In this document: positions 35,870-44,728 of the stretch, in pieces
Layout of the letters: each line of letters starts with the position of its first letter
Position numbering within the stretch: the first letter of the stretch is position 1
Assembly (NCBI RefSeq): GCF_001870435.1
Contig: NZ_MDDR01000005.1
Location: forward strand, 295,283-359,282
From: Pseudomonas costantinii
GTDB taxonomy: Bacteria > Pseudomonadota > Gammaproteobacteria > Pseudomonadales > Pseudomonadaceae
Reading direction: 5' to 3'
Length of the DNA: 64,000 nucleotides
Notes under the pieces: model-generated
Seen by the model: the letters and a program-made list of their open reading frames with translations, nothing else
Told to the model about the DNA's origin: nothing
Database searches by the model: none
Position numbers and translations under genes: made by a program

Positions 35870-36075
35870 GTCATCAGGTATCGACTGAGTGAGTCCACAG
35901 CGCCCAGCAACAGCGCATAGAGCCCCACATTGAACAATGCCCGGTGCCAGACCAGGCGATAGAAGTGGACGCGGGTCAACAGCCCGTGCACCACCAGGTA
36001 CAACACATACGTAATGCCCATCAGCACCAGCAGCGTGGGCAGGAACACCCCGCTGATATCCAGATCACCGATCAT
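35866..36075 (-). CDS. DUF1656 small membrane protein (AaeX-like)
   Basis: A 69-residue protein with two hydrophobic stretches (about 10-28 and 44-62) and the family start IGDLDISGVFLPTLLVLMGI. Such proteins (AaeX) are constant companions of FUSC/AaeB exporters, with no settled function. ATGA overlaps on both sides. Confidence 0.87.
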   Translation of the reverse strand: MIGDLDISGVFLPTLLVLMGITYVLYLVVHGLLTRVHFYRLVWHRALFNVGLYALLLGAVDSLSRYLMT

Positions 36076-38150
36076 AAAGGCGCTCCATCAGGTAGCGGCG
36101 CTTCCATTTCGGTGCCGCCAATGAATTCCACGCCGGGCAACAGCGCCAGGCGCAGGCCGGCCAGCGCGTGCAGCAGGTGCACGCGGGTGTCGTCTTCGTC
36201 TTGCAGGCCTTGGCCGTTGAGGGCGCGGCGCGTACGGTCCAGCGTCATCAGCAGACCACTGGGCGCGGGCAAGCGTTCGCCCGCCTTCAGGCACGCTTTG
36301 AAGTAGCCGCCCACGCCTTCTACGACTTGGTTGAGCAACACCCGCGGCACGCCGAGGATGCGCGGCGAGTACGCCAGCAAATCGAGCAGGTTCAGTGCCA
36401 CGCGCAAGTCGCGCAGGGCGATCCCGGTGTCTTGGTTGGTCAGGGCCAGGCGCGGCAGGTGCTGCATCACGCGGTCAAGCATTTGCACGGCCATGTACCG
36501 GTGTTCGGCCAGGGTCGCAGGCTCGGTCATGCCGACGATGTCACGCCAACTGAAACGCGTCAGGCGCTTGGCAGCCAGCTCGGCGCCGAAAGGCCGTGAG
36601 ATCAACGTCCACACAAAGGCGAACAACAGGCCCATGGGCCCGGCCAGGTTGACGTTGGCGAAGTTCAAGAAGTCCGCGTCGTAGGCACCCTGGATGCTGA
36701 TGAACGACGAGGTATTCACCAGCGTCAGCAACATGCCCAGGTAAAAACGTGGTTGAACGGTCAGTGTGCCGATGCAGATAAACGGCACGGCAAACGCCAG
36801 CACCAACATCGGGAAATCGTGCAGGTTGGGCAGTACCAGAAACAGATAGAGGCTGGCGAACAGTACCGACATCGCGGTCCAGAAAAAGAACCGGTAGATC
36901 TGCGGTGCCGGGTCGTCCATCGAGGCGAAAAAACTACAGGCGACGGCCGCCAGAATCACCGCGCTGCCGCCGTCGGTCCAGCCGAGCAGAATCCACAACA
37001 CCGAAGCGACCATGATCGCGGTGACGGTGGAAAACGCCGAGTAGAACATCAGGCCGCGGTCGAGAAAGGGCGTGAGCCGACCCAGGCGCCAGTGGCGGTA
37101 CACGGCGCGCCAAGTGTCCTGGCTTTCGCACTGGATGGCGGCTTGCAGGCTGCGGCAGTCTTGCCACAGGTCGATCCATTCACCCAGGCGATACAGGGCG
37201 TTGGAGAACAGCAGCGTGTGGCGGTCATCCAGCGCTTCGCCTACGGGTTGCAGGGCTTCGATCTGGTCACGCAGGGCGCGCCAGCTTTCCAGGGACGCAC
37301 TTTCGGTGGTGTTTTCCAGCCAGTGGTTGGCCGCCTCCAACAGTGGCGTGATCCGGTCGAGAAACTCCGGGGCGCGGTGTTCGATGGAGTACAGCGCATC
37401 GTCGAGTTCCTCCACCACCGGCAGCAAGTGAATCATCCGCCCGCGCAGTTCCTTGGTGTTACGTACCGTCTGTGGCCGCGCGCCTTCGTGGGGCAGCTGG
37501 CCAATCATCAATTCCAGGGTGTTGAAGGTGGCGACCATGCCGCCGCGCAAAGTGCTGACCTCTTCAGGCTGCACATTGCGCGTCAGAAAGCGCTGACTGT
37601 AGACCTGGGCATCGGCAAACCATTTAGCCACCGAGCCGTCGAACACCGGTGCCAAGCGACGCGGCCAGAACATCGCACCCACCACCGACGCTACCGCGAT
37701 ACCCAGGAAGATTTCTTCGGTACGCGCCTCGGCCACGTCCCACACCGCCAGCGGGTTATCCACCACCGGCAAAGCGATCAGCGGCAAGGTGTAGCCGGCC
37801 AGCATCAGGGCGTAGTTATTCGCGGTGCGCAGGTGCATGGAGAGGAACAGCAAGATGCCCGTCCACAACGCAATCACCACCACCAGCACATAAGGCGACT
37901 GCACAAACATCGGCACAAAAAACACCGCCGCCGCCGCGCCCATAAAAGTGCCGATGGCGCGGTACAACGCCTTGGAACTGGTAGGGCCGACAAACGGGCT
38001 GGAAACGATGTAAACCGTAGCCATCGCCCAATACGGACGCGGCATTTGCATAAGCATGGCGATGTACAACGCGATCATCGACGCCGCAAAGGTTCTAACG
38101 CCGTAGAACCAGTCTTTCGCGGGGGGCATACCGGTGAAAAAACCGTTCAA
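36072..38150 (-). CDS. FUSC-family efflux transporter (AaeB-like)
   Basis: A 692-residue inner-membrane protein with two sets of about five spans (about 15-170 and 360-510), each followed by cytoplasmic sequence, the layout of AaeB/FUSC aromatic-acid exporters. MQMPRPYWAMATVYIVSSPF is the N-terminal family signature. The TTG start at 38150 overlaps the MarR stop and has GAGG about 10 nt upstream; an ATG at 38129 is possible. It is the energised subunit of the pump. Confidence 0.87.
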   Translation of the reverse strand: MNGFFTGMPPAKDWFYGVRTFAASMIALYIAMLMQMPRPYWAMATVYIVSSPFVGPTSSKALYRAIGTFMGAAAAVFFVPMFVQSPYVLVVVIALWTGILLFLSMHLRTANNYALMLAGYTLPLIALPVVDNPLAVWDVAEARTEEIFLGIAVASVVGAMFWPRRLAPVFDGSVAKWFADAQVYSQRFLTRNVQPEEVSTLRGGMVATFNTLELMIGQLPHEGARPQTVRNTKELRGRMIHLLPVVEELDDALYSIEHRAPEFLDRITPLLEAANHWLENTTESASLESWRALRDQIEALQPVGEALDDRHTLLFSNALYRLGEWIDLWQDCRSLQAAIQCESQDTWRAVYRHWRLGRLTPFLDRGLMFYSAFSTVTAIMVASVLWILLGWTDGGSAVILAAVACSFFASMDDPAPQIYRFFFWTAMSVLFASLYLFLVLPNLHDFPMLVLAFAVPFICIGTLTVQPRFYLGMLLTLVNTSSFISIQGAYDADFLNFANVNLAGPMGLLFAFVWTLISRPFGAELAAKRLTRFSWRDIVGMTEPATLAEHRYMAVQMLDRVMQHLPRLALTNQDTGIALRDLRVALNLLDLLAYSPRILGVPRVLLNQVVEGVGGYFKACLKAGERLPAPSGLLMTLDRTRRALNGQGLQDEDDTRVHLLHALAGLRLALLPGVEFIGGTEMEAPLPDGAPL

Positions 38151-38593
38151 GGGGTCATCACCTCGGCCGCTTCGAAGGCGCGCAGTACCCGCAATGCCGC
38201 TTCAAGGTCGCTGTGGGCAATGTCAGACAGCACTTCCTGGCGCAGGCGCACCAATTGCACTTCCACCGCGTGCACCAACTCGCGGCCACGCTCGGTGAGG
38301 CTCAAGGCCTTGGCGCGACGATCATGGATATCTTCGGTGCGGCACACATAGCCGCCGCTGCACAGTTGATCCAACAGACGTACCAGCGACGGGCTTTCCA
38401 TCCCCGACGCCTGGGCCACTTTTACCTGATGCACACCATCGCCCAAGCGGCCGATCATCAACAACGGCACGGCGCAGGCTTCGGAGATGCCATAGCTCAC
38501 CAGCGTGGTCTGGCAGATTTTGCGCCAGTTACGGGCGCCCACCACCATGCTGCTGCTGAGGTTCATCTGGAGTTGTTCGAGGGTCTGGGACAC
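38147..38593 (-). CDS. MarR-family transcriptional regulator of the efflux operon
   Basis: A 148-residue winged-helix regulator; the HTH and wing span about residues 55-105 (VKVAQASGMESPSLVRLLDQ, then EDIHDRRAKALSLTERGREL). It is the first gene of the efflux operon, 4 nt into the FUSC gene. A dyad AGTTAG/CTAACT lies 17 nt before its start, so it probably represses its own operon until a phenolic or similar ligand is bound. The ligand is unknown. Confidence 0.87.
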   Translation of the reverse strand: MSQTLEQLQMNLSSSMVVGARNWRKICQTTLVSYGISEACAVPLLMIGRLGDGVHQVKVAQASGMESPSLVRLLDQLCSGGYVCRTEDIHDRRAKALSLTERGRELVHAVEVQLVRLRQEVLSDIAHSDLEAALRVLRAFEAAEVMTP

Positions 38594-38609
38594 TGGATTT
38601 TTCGCATAC

Positions 38610-38625
38610 AGTTAGTTTGCTAACT
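38610..38625. promoter_or_regulatory. Candidate MarR operator
   Basis: The perfect dyad AGTTAGTTTGCTAACT (6-bp arms, 4-nt spacer) lies directly upstream of the marR start. MarR proteins bind 15-20-bp palindromes of this kind, usually over the promoter of their own operon. Confidence 0.65.
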
Positions 38626-38770
38626 ATCAATATGGTGGAGGGATCGAGTGCCGTCAAGTTTTGATACAAATTAGTGACGGGGGGGGGAGGAGGTGTAGGT
38701 AAGTAAAGCGGGTTTGAGCGTGAGCGTTGAATTTTCGGCATTACACAATAAGTGGCTGACCGCTCCCACG

Positions 38771-40240
38771 TTAGGCAATCACCCTCCCTACCTCCTCCTC
38801 AATAAACTCAAACACTTCCTCCGGCACGCTGTACTGAAACTGCTTGCGCCGGTGCTTTGAAACCTTGCCCTCGTTATCCAGGCACATCATCACCAGCTTC
38901 GACAGATCACTGCCACGCACGTCATAGCGCTGGTTCACGGCCTTGATCACTCGGTCGTAGCGGTCGAGAAATTCGGTCTCTTCGCGCAATTCCACTTCCA
39001 GCGCACGGCGGGCCATTTGCAGGGTGAATTCGACGCAGCGGGTGGCGTCCCAGTAGCGGTAGATCGACGGATGGCCGGTGAAATCGAAGGCCATACGATC
39101 GCCGTCCAGCCACGTGACATTCCAGAATTCCCGCGTCGGCTGGGAGAAGGCTTTGAGTGCTTCCAGATACGCCTGCTCTTCGTGTTTCATTGCGACGGAA
39201 ACCGGTAACAGCAGCCCGTTCTCCAGCGCGCCGTAGTGACAGAGCGTCTGGTGGATCAGGAAGCGCGACAGGCGCCCATTGCCGTCCATGAAGGGGTGCA
39301 GGAACACAAAGCCGAACGCGGTGACGGCGGCCGCAACAAGGGGGTCAACCTCGCGCACAGGTTGATTGGCAAAAGCCATCAGCTCTTCCATCAATTCCTG
39401 GCAAAGCTCAGGAGATGGCGGCACGTAGCTGACGCCCGCAGCGCCGCGCAAACCATTGTGCAGATGGTTTTGCTCATGACGAAACGCGACGGCTTTGTCG
39501 AAGGGATTGGAGACGGTGCTGTTTTGCAGCTCGACCAGATAGTCTTCAGTGAGCAGTCGACCTTCGTGGGCCTGGCGTAGCAGTTGGACGAAGCGACGGG
39601 ATTTTTCTTCGCTGGGTTGTTCTTTTTCAATGGCGAACGAATCGCGGGTCTCGTGGAGGTAGGCCCACTGGATGGCGCGGTCCATCATTTCGGGTGGGAG
39701 AGTGGCCATGAAGGATTTGGCCCGGCCCAAAGTATCGAGACTCAACAAGGCATCAATTTCAGGCGTTCGTTCTACCGTTGCGCAATAGGCCAACGAGCCC
39801 AAACCGTTGAAGTCGATACGCCAACGGGAATTACGCGTAGACGGCCCTGTTACGTAGCGTTGCGGATCAAACAGAGGTGAAACACGGCTGTTGATCGGCT
39901 TGCTGTAATCCAGCCGTTGAAGGGTTAGGCCTTCCCACAGATAACAAACCTTACGGATGAATACACCGTTGGGTGCTTTCTCCAGCTCTGACAGTAACTG
40001 GTCTTGACTGACGGCTTCGAGCGCCTGAGCCAGAATGCCGAGGTTGATGCCTTCGTGCTTGAGTGCAAAAAGAATATGGTCGAGTACTGAGTCTGCAGAG
40101 GGTGCAACGGCGTGGGGAACGGCCAGGCATTCACCAATCATCGAGATTCGCGTGACGGGCTTGATCATCGCGACACAGGTGGGCGCAATGGCTTTCAACC
40201 CGAGAGATTGATGGAGATGGGCATAGCCAACCAAAGACAT
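38771..40240 (-). CDS. Fic-family protein (AMP transferase)
   Basis: A 489-residue protein with the catalytic Fic motif HPFMDGNGRLSR (about residue 318) intact. An N-terminal inhibitory helix is likely: DSFAIEKE (about 202-209) resembles the class II motif (S/T)xxxE(G/N), with Lys in place of G/N; its Glu would block ATP until released. A C-terminal winged-helix-like region (about 430-480) may follow. Fic proteins transfer AMP to target proteins; the target is unknown. No small antitoxin gene overlaps it. GAGG precedes the ATG. Confidence 0.87.
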   Translation of the reverse strand: MSLVGYAHLHQSLGLKAIAPTCVAMIKPVTRISMIGECLAVPHAVAPSADSVLDHILFALKHEGINLGILAQALEAVSQDQLLSELEKAPNGVFIRKVCYLWEGLTLQRLDYSKPINSRVSPLFDPQRYVTGPSTRNSRWRIDFNGLGSLAYCATVERTPEIDALLSLDTLGRAKSFMATLPPEMMDRAIQWAYLHETRDSFAIEKEQPSEEKSRRFVQLLRQAHEGRLLTEDYLVELQNSTVSNPFDKAVAFRHEQNHLHNGLRGAAGVSYVPPSPELCQELMEELMAFANQPVREVDPLVAAAVTAFGFVFLHPFMDGNGRLSRFLIHQTLCHYGALENGLLLPVSVAMKHEEQAYLEALKAFSQPTREFWNVTWLDGDRMAFDFTGHPSIYRYWDATRCVEFTLQMARRALEVELREETEFLDRYDRVIKAVNQRYDVRGSDLSKLVMMCLDNEGKVSKHRRKQFQYSVPEEVFEFIEEEVGRVIA

Positions 40241-40280
40241 CGCGCAACCTCAGAAAAAGTTCACTTGCGCGATTAAAGCT

Positions 40281-40344
40281 CAGTTTTTTTCAACCCACAC
40301 CAGATTTTTTCAACTTTAAGCCTTCTCGCTAAGTTTTTTGCACC
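40281..40344. promoter_or_regulatory. Phased A-tracts/direct repeats upstream of fic
   Basis: On the minus strand, GTTGAAAAAAACTG and GTTGAAAAAATCTG occur exactly 20 nt apart (40281-40294 and 40301-40314), with a third weaker copy about 30 nt further (40331-40344, overlapping the end of the DUF2789 gene). Runs of six or seven A at roughly helical spacing favour bent DNA; the flanks suggest a repeated binding site. Confidence 0.5.
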
Positions 40345-40583
40345 CCTCGCCCGCTGCGCAGCAGCACATTCAACTCATCCACTACTTCCGCCCAATCCGC
40401 GTCCTCGCGAATTTCATCGCGCAAAAAAGCTCTCTGGCTGTCAGTCCAGAAAAACGCATCCTCAAGATGCAGATCCGGCTTGAGCGGTGAATGAACGGCC
40501 ACAAACTGCTCAATGCTGACCGGGTCATCCGGCAGCCCCAGCTGTTTGAACAGAGACGGCAAGCTGTGCACAGGCGATTCCAT
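40329..40583 (-). CDS. DUF2789 protein
   Basis: An 84-residue acidic cytoplasmic protein of the DUF2789 family (MESPVHSLPSLFKQLGLPDD at the start; EDAFFWTDSQRAFLRDEIRE later). It is common in Pseudomonas and has no known role. It precedes fic on the same strand, with 88 nt between them, and its 3' end overlaps the repeated A-tract region. Confidence 0.8.
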   Translation of the reverse strand: MESPVHSLPSLFKQLGLPDDPVSIEQFVAVHSPLKPDLHLEDAFFWTDSQRAFLRDEIREDADWAEVVDELNVLLRSGRGVQKT

Positions 40584-40704
40584 GGCTGGCTCCTGAAAAG
40601 ACGATTCCCAGGAGTCTAGCCCAACCGCATGGCCCGCTCAGGGGCCTGGGACAGAACAGTGGTCATTGGCCACTGTCTGGTATTGGCTTAATGCCGACTC
40701 GCAA

Positions 40705-42318
40705 TCAGCGACAACCCTCTGGCTGCGCGGGTTCTGGCCCGAGGCACAGCACAAATAACCGCGCCCGCGCACCGCCGCCGTCCTGCTGCAACAGTTGGCG
40801 CCAGCCTTCTGGAATCGGTGCGAAATCATCCGGCGGCTCACTGCTGCTGATCAGCCAGACGCGTCGCGTATCGGCCGGTAATGCCGATAAGCGGTCAAGG
40901 TAAATACGCCCACCGTCCTGGTCCACCAGGGTGCCGAAGCCGTAGGCGTTCGGCCGGGTCGGCGTGCCGTCCGGTTTAGGCGGGGTGTAGAGCTGCAGTT
41001 GGGCGTCAGTCTGGTCGTAATACACATAGCTGAGGTACCACATCATGTCGCTGAGGACGATGCGGTCGTCTTCCTGGTAATTGCGATTGATGAACTCCAC
41101 CGGCACGTTGAATTGGTCATGCACATCCACGGTGGAGTTGTTCTTCAGGCCCAGCAACTCCACGCCGACGAACAGCACGAACAACGCCGCGCCCAGCAAC
41201 GACAGGCGCGCCGGCAGGCGGTCGATGGCCAGGGCCACGAGGATCGGCAAGCCCAGGGCATAAACCGTGAGGTAGCGCTCGATAAACACCGGGGAGATAA
41301 ACGACACCGCATACACCAGCAGCAGCGGCAACAGAAAGAACAGCGCCAACAAGCAAGCCGACCGATAGCGTTCGCGATCACGCCAGGCGGTGATGCACAC
41401 AACGGCGATCAACAGCAGCGGGAACAACCAGAACAGCGGCCGCCAGAAGCCGATACCTTCATCCTGGAGCATGAACTGCCAGATCATCGAGGGTACGGAA
41501 ATCAGCGTGACCGGGTCTTCCCAGCCTATATCACCGCCGACCTTGAGCTGTTCGACGTGCTGGATCAGGTCCATCAAGTTCGGCAGCCAGGGCAGGTACA
41601 ACGCCACAATCACTGCGTTGGCGCACCACCAGGAAGGACGAATGATCAAGCGCTGGCCGGGTGCTTGGGAGGTGCACAACAACCCCAGATAGACCCAATG
41701 CACCAGCACGCACAGCGCGGTGAAGTAGTGGGTATAGAAACCCGCGGCCATCAGCAGCACATAGGCCACCAGATAGCGCGTGCGCTCGGGCCGGCGTACC
41801 CAGTACACCAGCGCCAGCGTGGCGGCCAGCAGCCACACGGCCAGCAGCGAGTACATCCGCACTTCCTGGCTGTAGCGCACCGCCGTAGGAAACAGTGCCA
41901 GCAGGATGCCCGCCAGCACCGCCGCACGACGGGTGGACAGTTGCCGCGTGAGCCAGATGCCCATGCCCACTGCGACCACACCGGGGATCGCACTCATGCC
42001 GCGAATCGACCAGATGCCGTCGCCAAACAGCTCGATCCAGCCGCGCAACATGAAGAAGTACAGCGGCGGGTGCACATCGTGGGCCGCGTGGTACCAAAGG
42101 TCGGCCATCGCGTATTCGCTGAGCAGCAGGCTCGAGCCTTCGTCACCCCAGATCGCCGAAGCCGTCAGGCAATAGAAACGCACAGCCATGGCCAGCGCCA
42201 GAATCGGCACCCACCATAACCGGCTGAGCCAACCAGCACCTTCCCAGGCGCCCGAGAGGCGATTCACTGCGGGAAATACCCCAACTTTGTCGTCTTGTTC
42301 CACCACAGACCGTCGCAC
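40705..42318 (-). CDS. GT39-type membrane glycosyltransferase
   Basis: A 537-residue inner-membrane protein with about eleven to twelve hydrophobic segments between residues 30 and 410, and a C-terminal periplasmic domain. The first loop carries the acidic site WGDEGSSLLL and the motif HDVHPPLYFFML of the dolichyl/undecaprenyl-phosphate mannosyltransferase (GT39/ArnT) superfamily. It would move a sugar from a lipid carrier to an envelope acceptor; the substrate is unknown. The GTG at 42318, with GGGG 7 nt before it, is preferred to an ATG further upstream (42420) because it makes a more typical N-terminus. Confidence 0.75.
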   Translation of the reverse strand: MRRSVVEQDDKVGVFPAVNRLSGAWEGAGWLSRLWWVPILALAMAVRFYCLTASAIWGDEGSSLLLSEYAMADLWYHAAHDVHPPLYFFMLRGWIELFGDGIWSIRGMSAIPGVVAVGMGIWLTRQLSTRRAAVLAGILLALFPTAVRYSQEVRMYSLLAVWLLAATLALVYWVRRPERTRYLVAYVLLMAAGFYTHYFTALCVLVHWVYLGLLCTSQAPGQRLIIRPSWWCANAVIVALYLPWLPNLMDLIQHVEQLKVGGDIGWEDPVTLISVPSMIWQFMLQDEGIGFWRPLFWLFPLLLIAVVCITAWRDRERYRSACLLALFFLLPLLLVYAVSFISPVFIERYLTVYALGLPILVALAIDRLPARLSLLGAALFVLFVGVELLGLKNNSTVDVHDQFNVPVEFINRNYQEDDRIVLSDMMWYLSYVYYDQTDAQLQLYTPPKPDGTPTRPNAYGFGTLVDQDGGRIYLDRLSALPADTRRVWLISSSEPPDDFAPIPEGWRQLLQQDGGGARARLFVLCLGPEPAQPEGCR

Positions 42319-42556
42319 CTCAATTCCCCTGACATTGCCCGTTTCCGAGGCAAAACCCACGCTTGCGCAAATAAGCGCCACTCTAGGACAAAAGCCCCGG
42401 TTTCGCTCGCTGTTTCGCAAATGTCAGGCGGCAGCGAGGTTAAATTGCCACTATCCAAATCGGACCAATCGGCGATTTGTGTAGGCCTTCACCGAAGCTT
42501 TTGTCGGATCACGCTATGATTGGCACCCTCCAAGGACTCAGGATCAAGGACACGTC

Positions 42557-44728
42557 ATGCGCATCGGTTTTCTGTCACCCCTGGCACTGGCTCTGCTTGC
42601 CGCAATTCCCCTACAGGCCCAGGCCAGCTCGGACGACTCGTGCTACCCCGACTGGCGGGTGTCGCGTGACACGCTGGACCCGTGCAACAACTTGCCGTTC
42701 CTGAGCCCTGGCAATGACAGCCGGGCCAACCTGCGCCTGCTGCTGGCCGATAAAAAGGCCGCGCCCCTGACACCGAATGCCTTGAGCAAAGATGATCTGT
42801 CCCAGGGCTTTGGCCCGGTGCCGTTCCCGGTGTATCGCCTCACCCCGTTTGCCGGCACCGATGCCGAGCCCGACAACGCACCGGACGACTCCCGTACCGC
42901 TGAACTCGACACCCTGCTCCAGCCCCTGGGCATCAAGCGCGACAACTACAAGACCGCCGGTGAAGCCTTCCTCAATGGTGAAGGCAGTCGCTGCCGCAGC
43001 AACGACGACGACAGCGCCACCGCGTTTATCAGCCAAGTAATCAAGGCCGACATGCCAACGGCCGAGCGCGATCTGCTGGTGAAGGCGCGCCTGCAATTAC
43101 TCACCACCTGTGAGTGGGTGGGCCCGGTCGTGGCGCCGCCGCAGGACATTCAGTCGACCGAAGGCCAAGTGTTCCGCGCCTACCTGCAAGCCGCCGCCGA
43201 CTTCTACACCGGCCGTTTTACCGATGCAGGGCCTGGCTTCGTGGCCACTCAAAACGCCTCCTCGCCCTGGCTGAAAGAGACGTCGCTGTACATGACCGCG
43301 CGCAACGCGCTGAACCTGGCCCAGGCCAATACCTATGACGAATACGGCGTGCCGAATCTTGAACGTGTGGATAAACCCGCACTGGCCGACGCCGAGAAAG
43401 GTTTTGACACCTACCTGAAAACTTATCCACAGGGCGAATACGCCACGTCTGCGCGCGGCTTACTGCGCCGGGTGTACTGGCTGGCGAACGACAACGACAA
43501 ACTGGCCGCGGCCTATGCCTGGCAACTGACCCAGGCGACGGATAAACAGCGCAATGTGTCGGTGGATGAACTGGTGGAAGAGGCCGACCACAAGCTGTTG
43601 ATGGTCAACCGCCAGACCGTCCAGAGCCCGATGATCCAGGTCGTCACCGACCTGATGGCAATGCGCGCCCACACCCCACCAACCCTGACCCGCGAAGACC
43701 TCGACGCGCAAAAAGCCGTCTTTGCAAACGAGCCAGCTCTGTACGACTACGTGCAAGCCGTCTACGCGCTGTACGTCGAGCATCAACCCGACAGCGCCTT
43801 GAAGCATCTGCCGCAGGACGTGCCATCGAACCTGGACTATTTCGCCTTCAGCCAACAGACCCTGCGCGCGTTGGCGCTGGAAGACAAAAAAGACTGGAAA
43901 GGCGCCGAAGCCCTGTGGCTCAAATTGTTGGCGCAGGCTAAGTTGCCGTTGCAACGCGACCAGCTGGAACTGGCCCTGGCGATGAACTACGAGCGTAGCG
44001 ACCAGTTGGCTAAGGTGTTTGCCGTCGACTCGCCGATCAGCGCCAAACAAGTGCGTTACATCCTGCTGCGCAACGTCGCAGGTCCCGACTTGCTGCGCCA
44101 GCAGATCGCCAAGGCCAGTGACCCCGTGGAACGCGAGACCGCGCAATTTGTGCTGCTCTACAAAGACTTGCTGCGCAGCCAGTTCGCCACCTTCGCTGAA
44201 GACCTCAAGCAACTGCCGGTTCCGGCGTCGGAAGAAAAGCTGGGCACCAGCCTAGGCTACATCTACAGCGCCGGCCAGACATTGAAGCTGTTCCAGTGGA
44301 ACGGTGACAAAGCCGAGTCCGGCTATGCCTGCCCGACCATCGCGCAAACGGCTGCTACCTTGCAAAACGACGCGAAAAACCCGCAAGGCCTGAATTGCTT
44401 TGGCGAGTTCATCTTGCGCAACGGCCTGGACGGCATGCCTCTGGAACAGGCGCGCGCCGCCGGCAGCCTGGGCAGTACCGCATCGCAGTTCCCAGGTGAA
44501 ACCTTCTCGCGGCTCGACGGCTACAAACGGGTCATCGCCAACGCCAAGGCGCCGAAGAACGACAAGGCTTACGCGCTGTTTCGCGCCATCAATTGCTACG
44601 CACCTGCCGGCTATAACAGCTGCGGCGGCCAGGACGTCGAACCGGCCGTGCGCAAAGGTTGGTTCCGCCAGCTGAAAAGCGGCTTCGCCGACACCCAGTG
44701 GAGCAAATCGCTGCAGTACTACTGGTGA
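42557..44728 (+). CDS. Exported protein of unknown function with helical repeats
   Basis: A 723-residue protein with signal peptide MRIGFLSPLALALLAAIPLQ and likely cleavage after AQA (about 24). The rest is rich in Ala and Leu helices with tetratricopeptide-like spacing (FDTYLKTYPQGEYATSARGL, KDWKGAEALWLKLLAQAKLP), so it may be a protein-binding solenoid. Cys-containing pairs near the N- and C-termini (DSCYPDWR, CYAPAGYNSCGG) suggest disulfides in the periplasm. No family recognised. It is coupled to the next gene by a GTGA overlap and is divergent from the GT39 gene. Confidence 0.65.
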   Translation: MRIGFLSPLALALLAAIPLQAQASSDDSCYPDWRVSRDTLDPCNNLPFLSPGNDSRANLRLLLADKKAAPLTPNALSKDDLSQGFGPVPFPVYRLTPFAGTDAEPDNAPDDSRTAELDTLLQPLGIKRDNYKTAGEAFLNGEGSRCRSNDDDSATAFISQVIKADMPTAERDLLVKARLQLLTTCEWVGPVVAPPQDIQSTEGQVFRAYLQAAADFYTGRFTDAGPGFVATQNASSPWLKETSLYMTARNALNLAQANTYDEYGVPNLERVDKPALADAEKGFDTYLKTYPQGEYATSARGLLRRVYWLANDNDKLAAAYAWQLTQATDKQRNVSVDELVEEADHKLLMVNRQTVQSPMIQVVTDLMAMRAHTPPTLTREDLDAQKAVFANEPALYDYVQAVYALYVEHQPDSALKHLPQDVPSNLDYFAFSQQTLRALALEDKKDWKGAEALWLKLLAQAKLPLQRDQLELALAMNYERSDQLAKVFAVDSPISAKQVRYILLRNVAGPDLLRQQIAKASDPVERETAQFVLLYKDLLRSQFATFAEDLKQLPVPASEEKLGTSLGYIYSAGQTLKLFQWNGDKAESGYACPTIAQTAATLQNDAKNPQGLNCFGEFILRNGLDGMPLEQARAAGSLGSTASQFPGETFSRLDGYKRVIANAKAPKNDKAYALFRAINCYAPAGYNSCGGQDVEPAVRKGWFRQLKSGFADTQWSKSLQYYW

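Noticed and set aside
38679..38687. Run of nine G upstream of marR
   Set aside because: A homopolymer like this can be phase-variable, but it lies in an intergenic stretch, outside any frame or clear promoter, so I make no claim.
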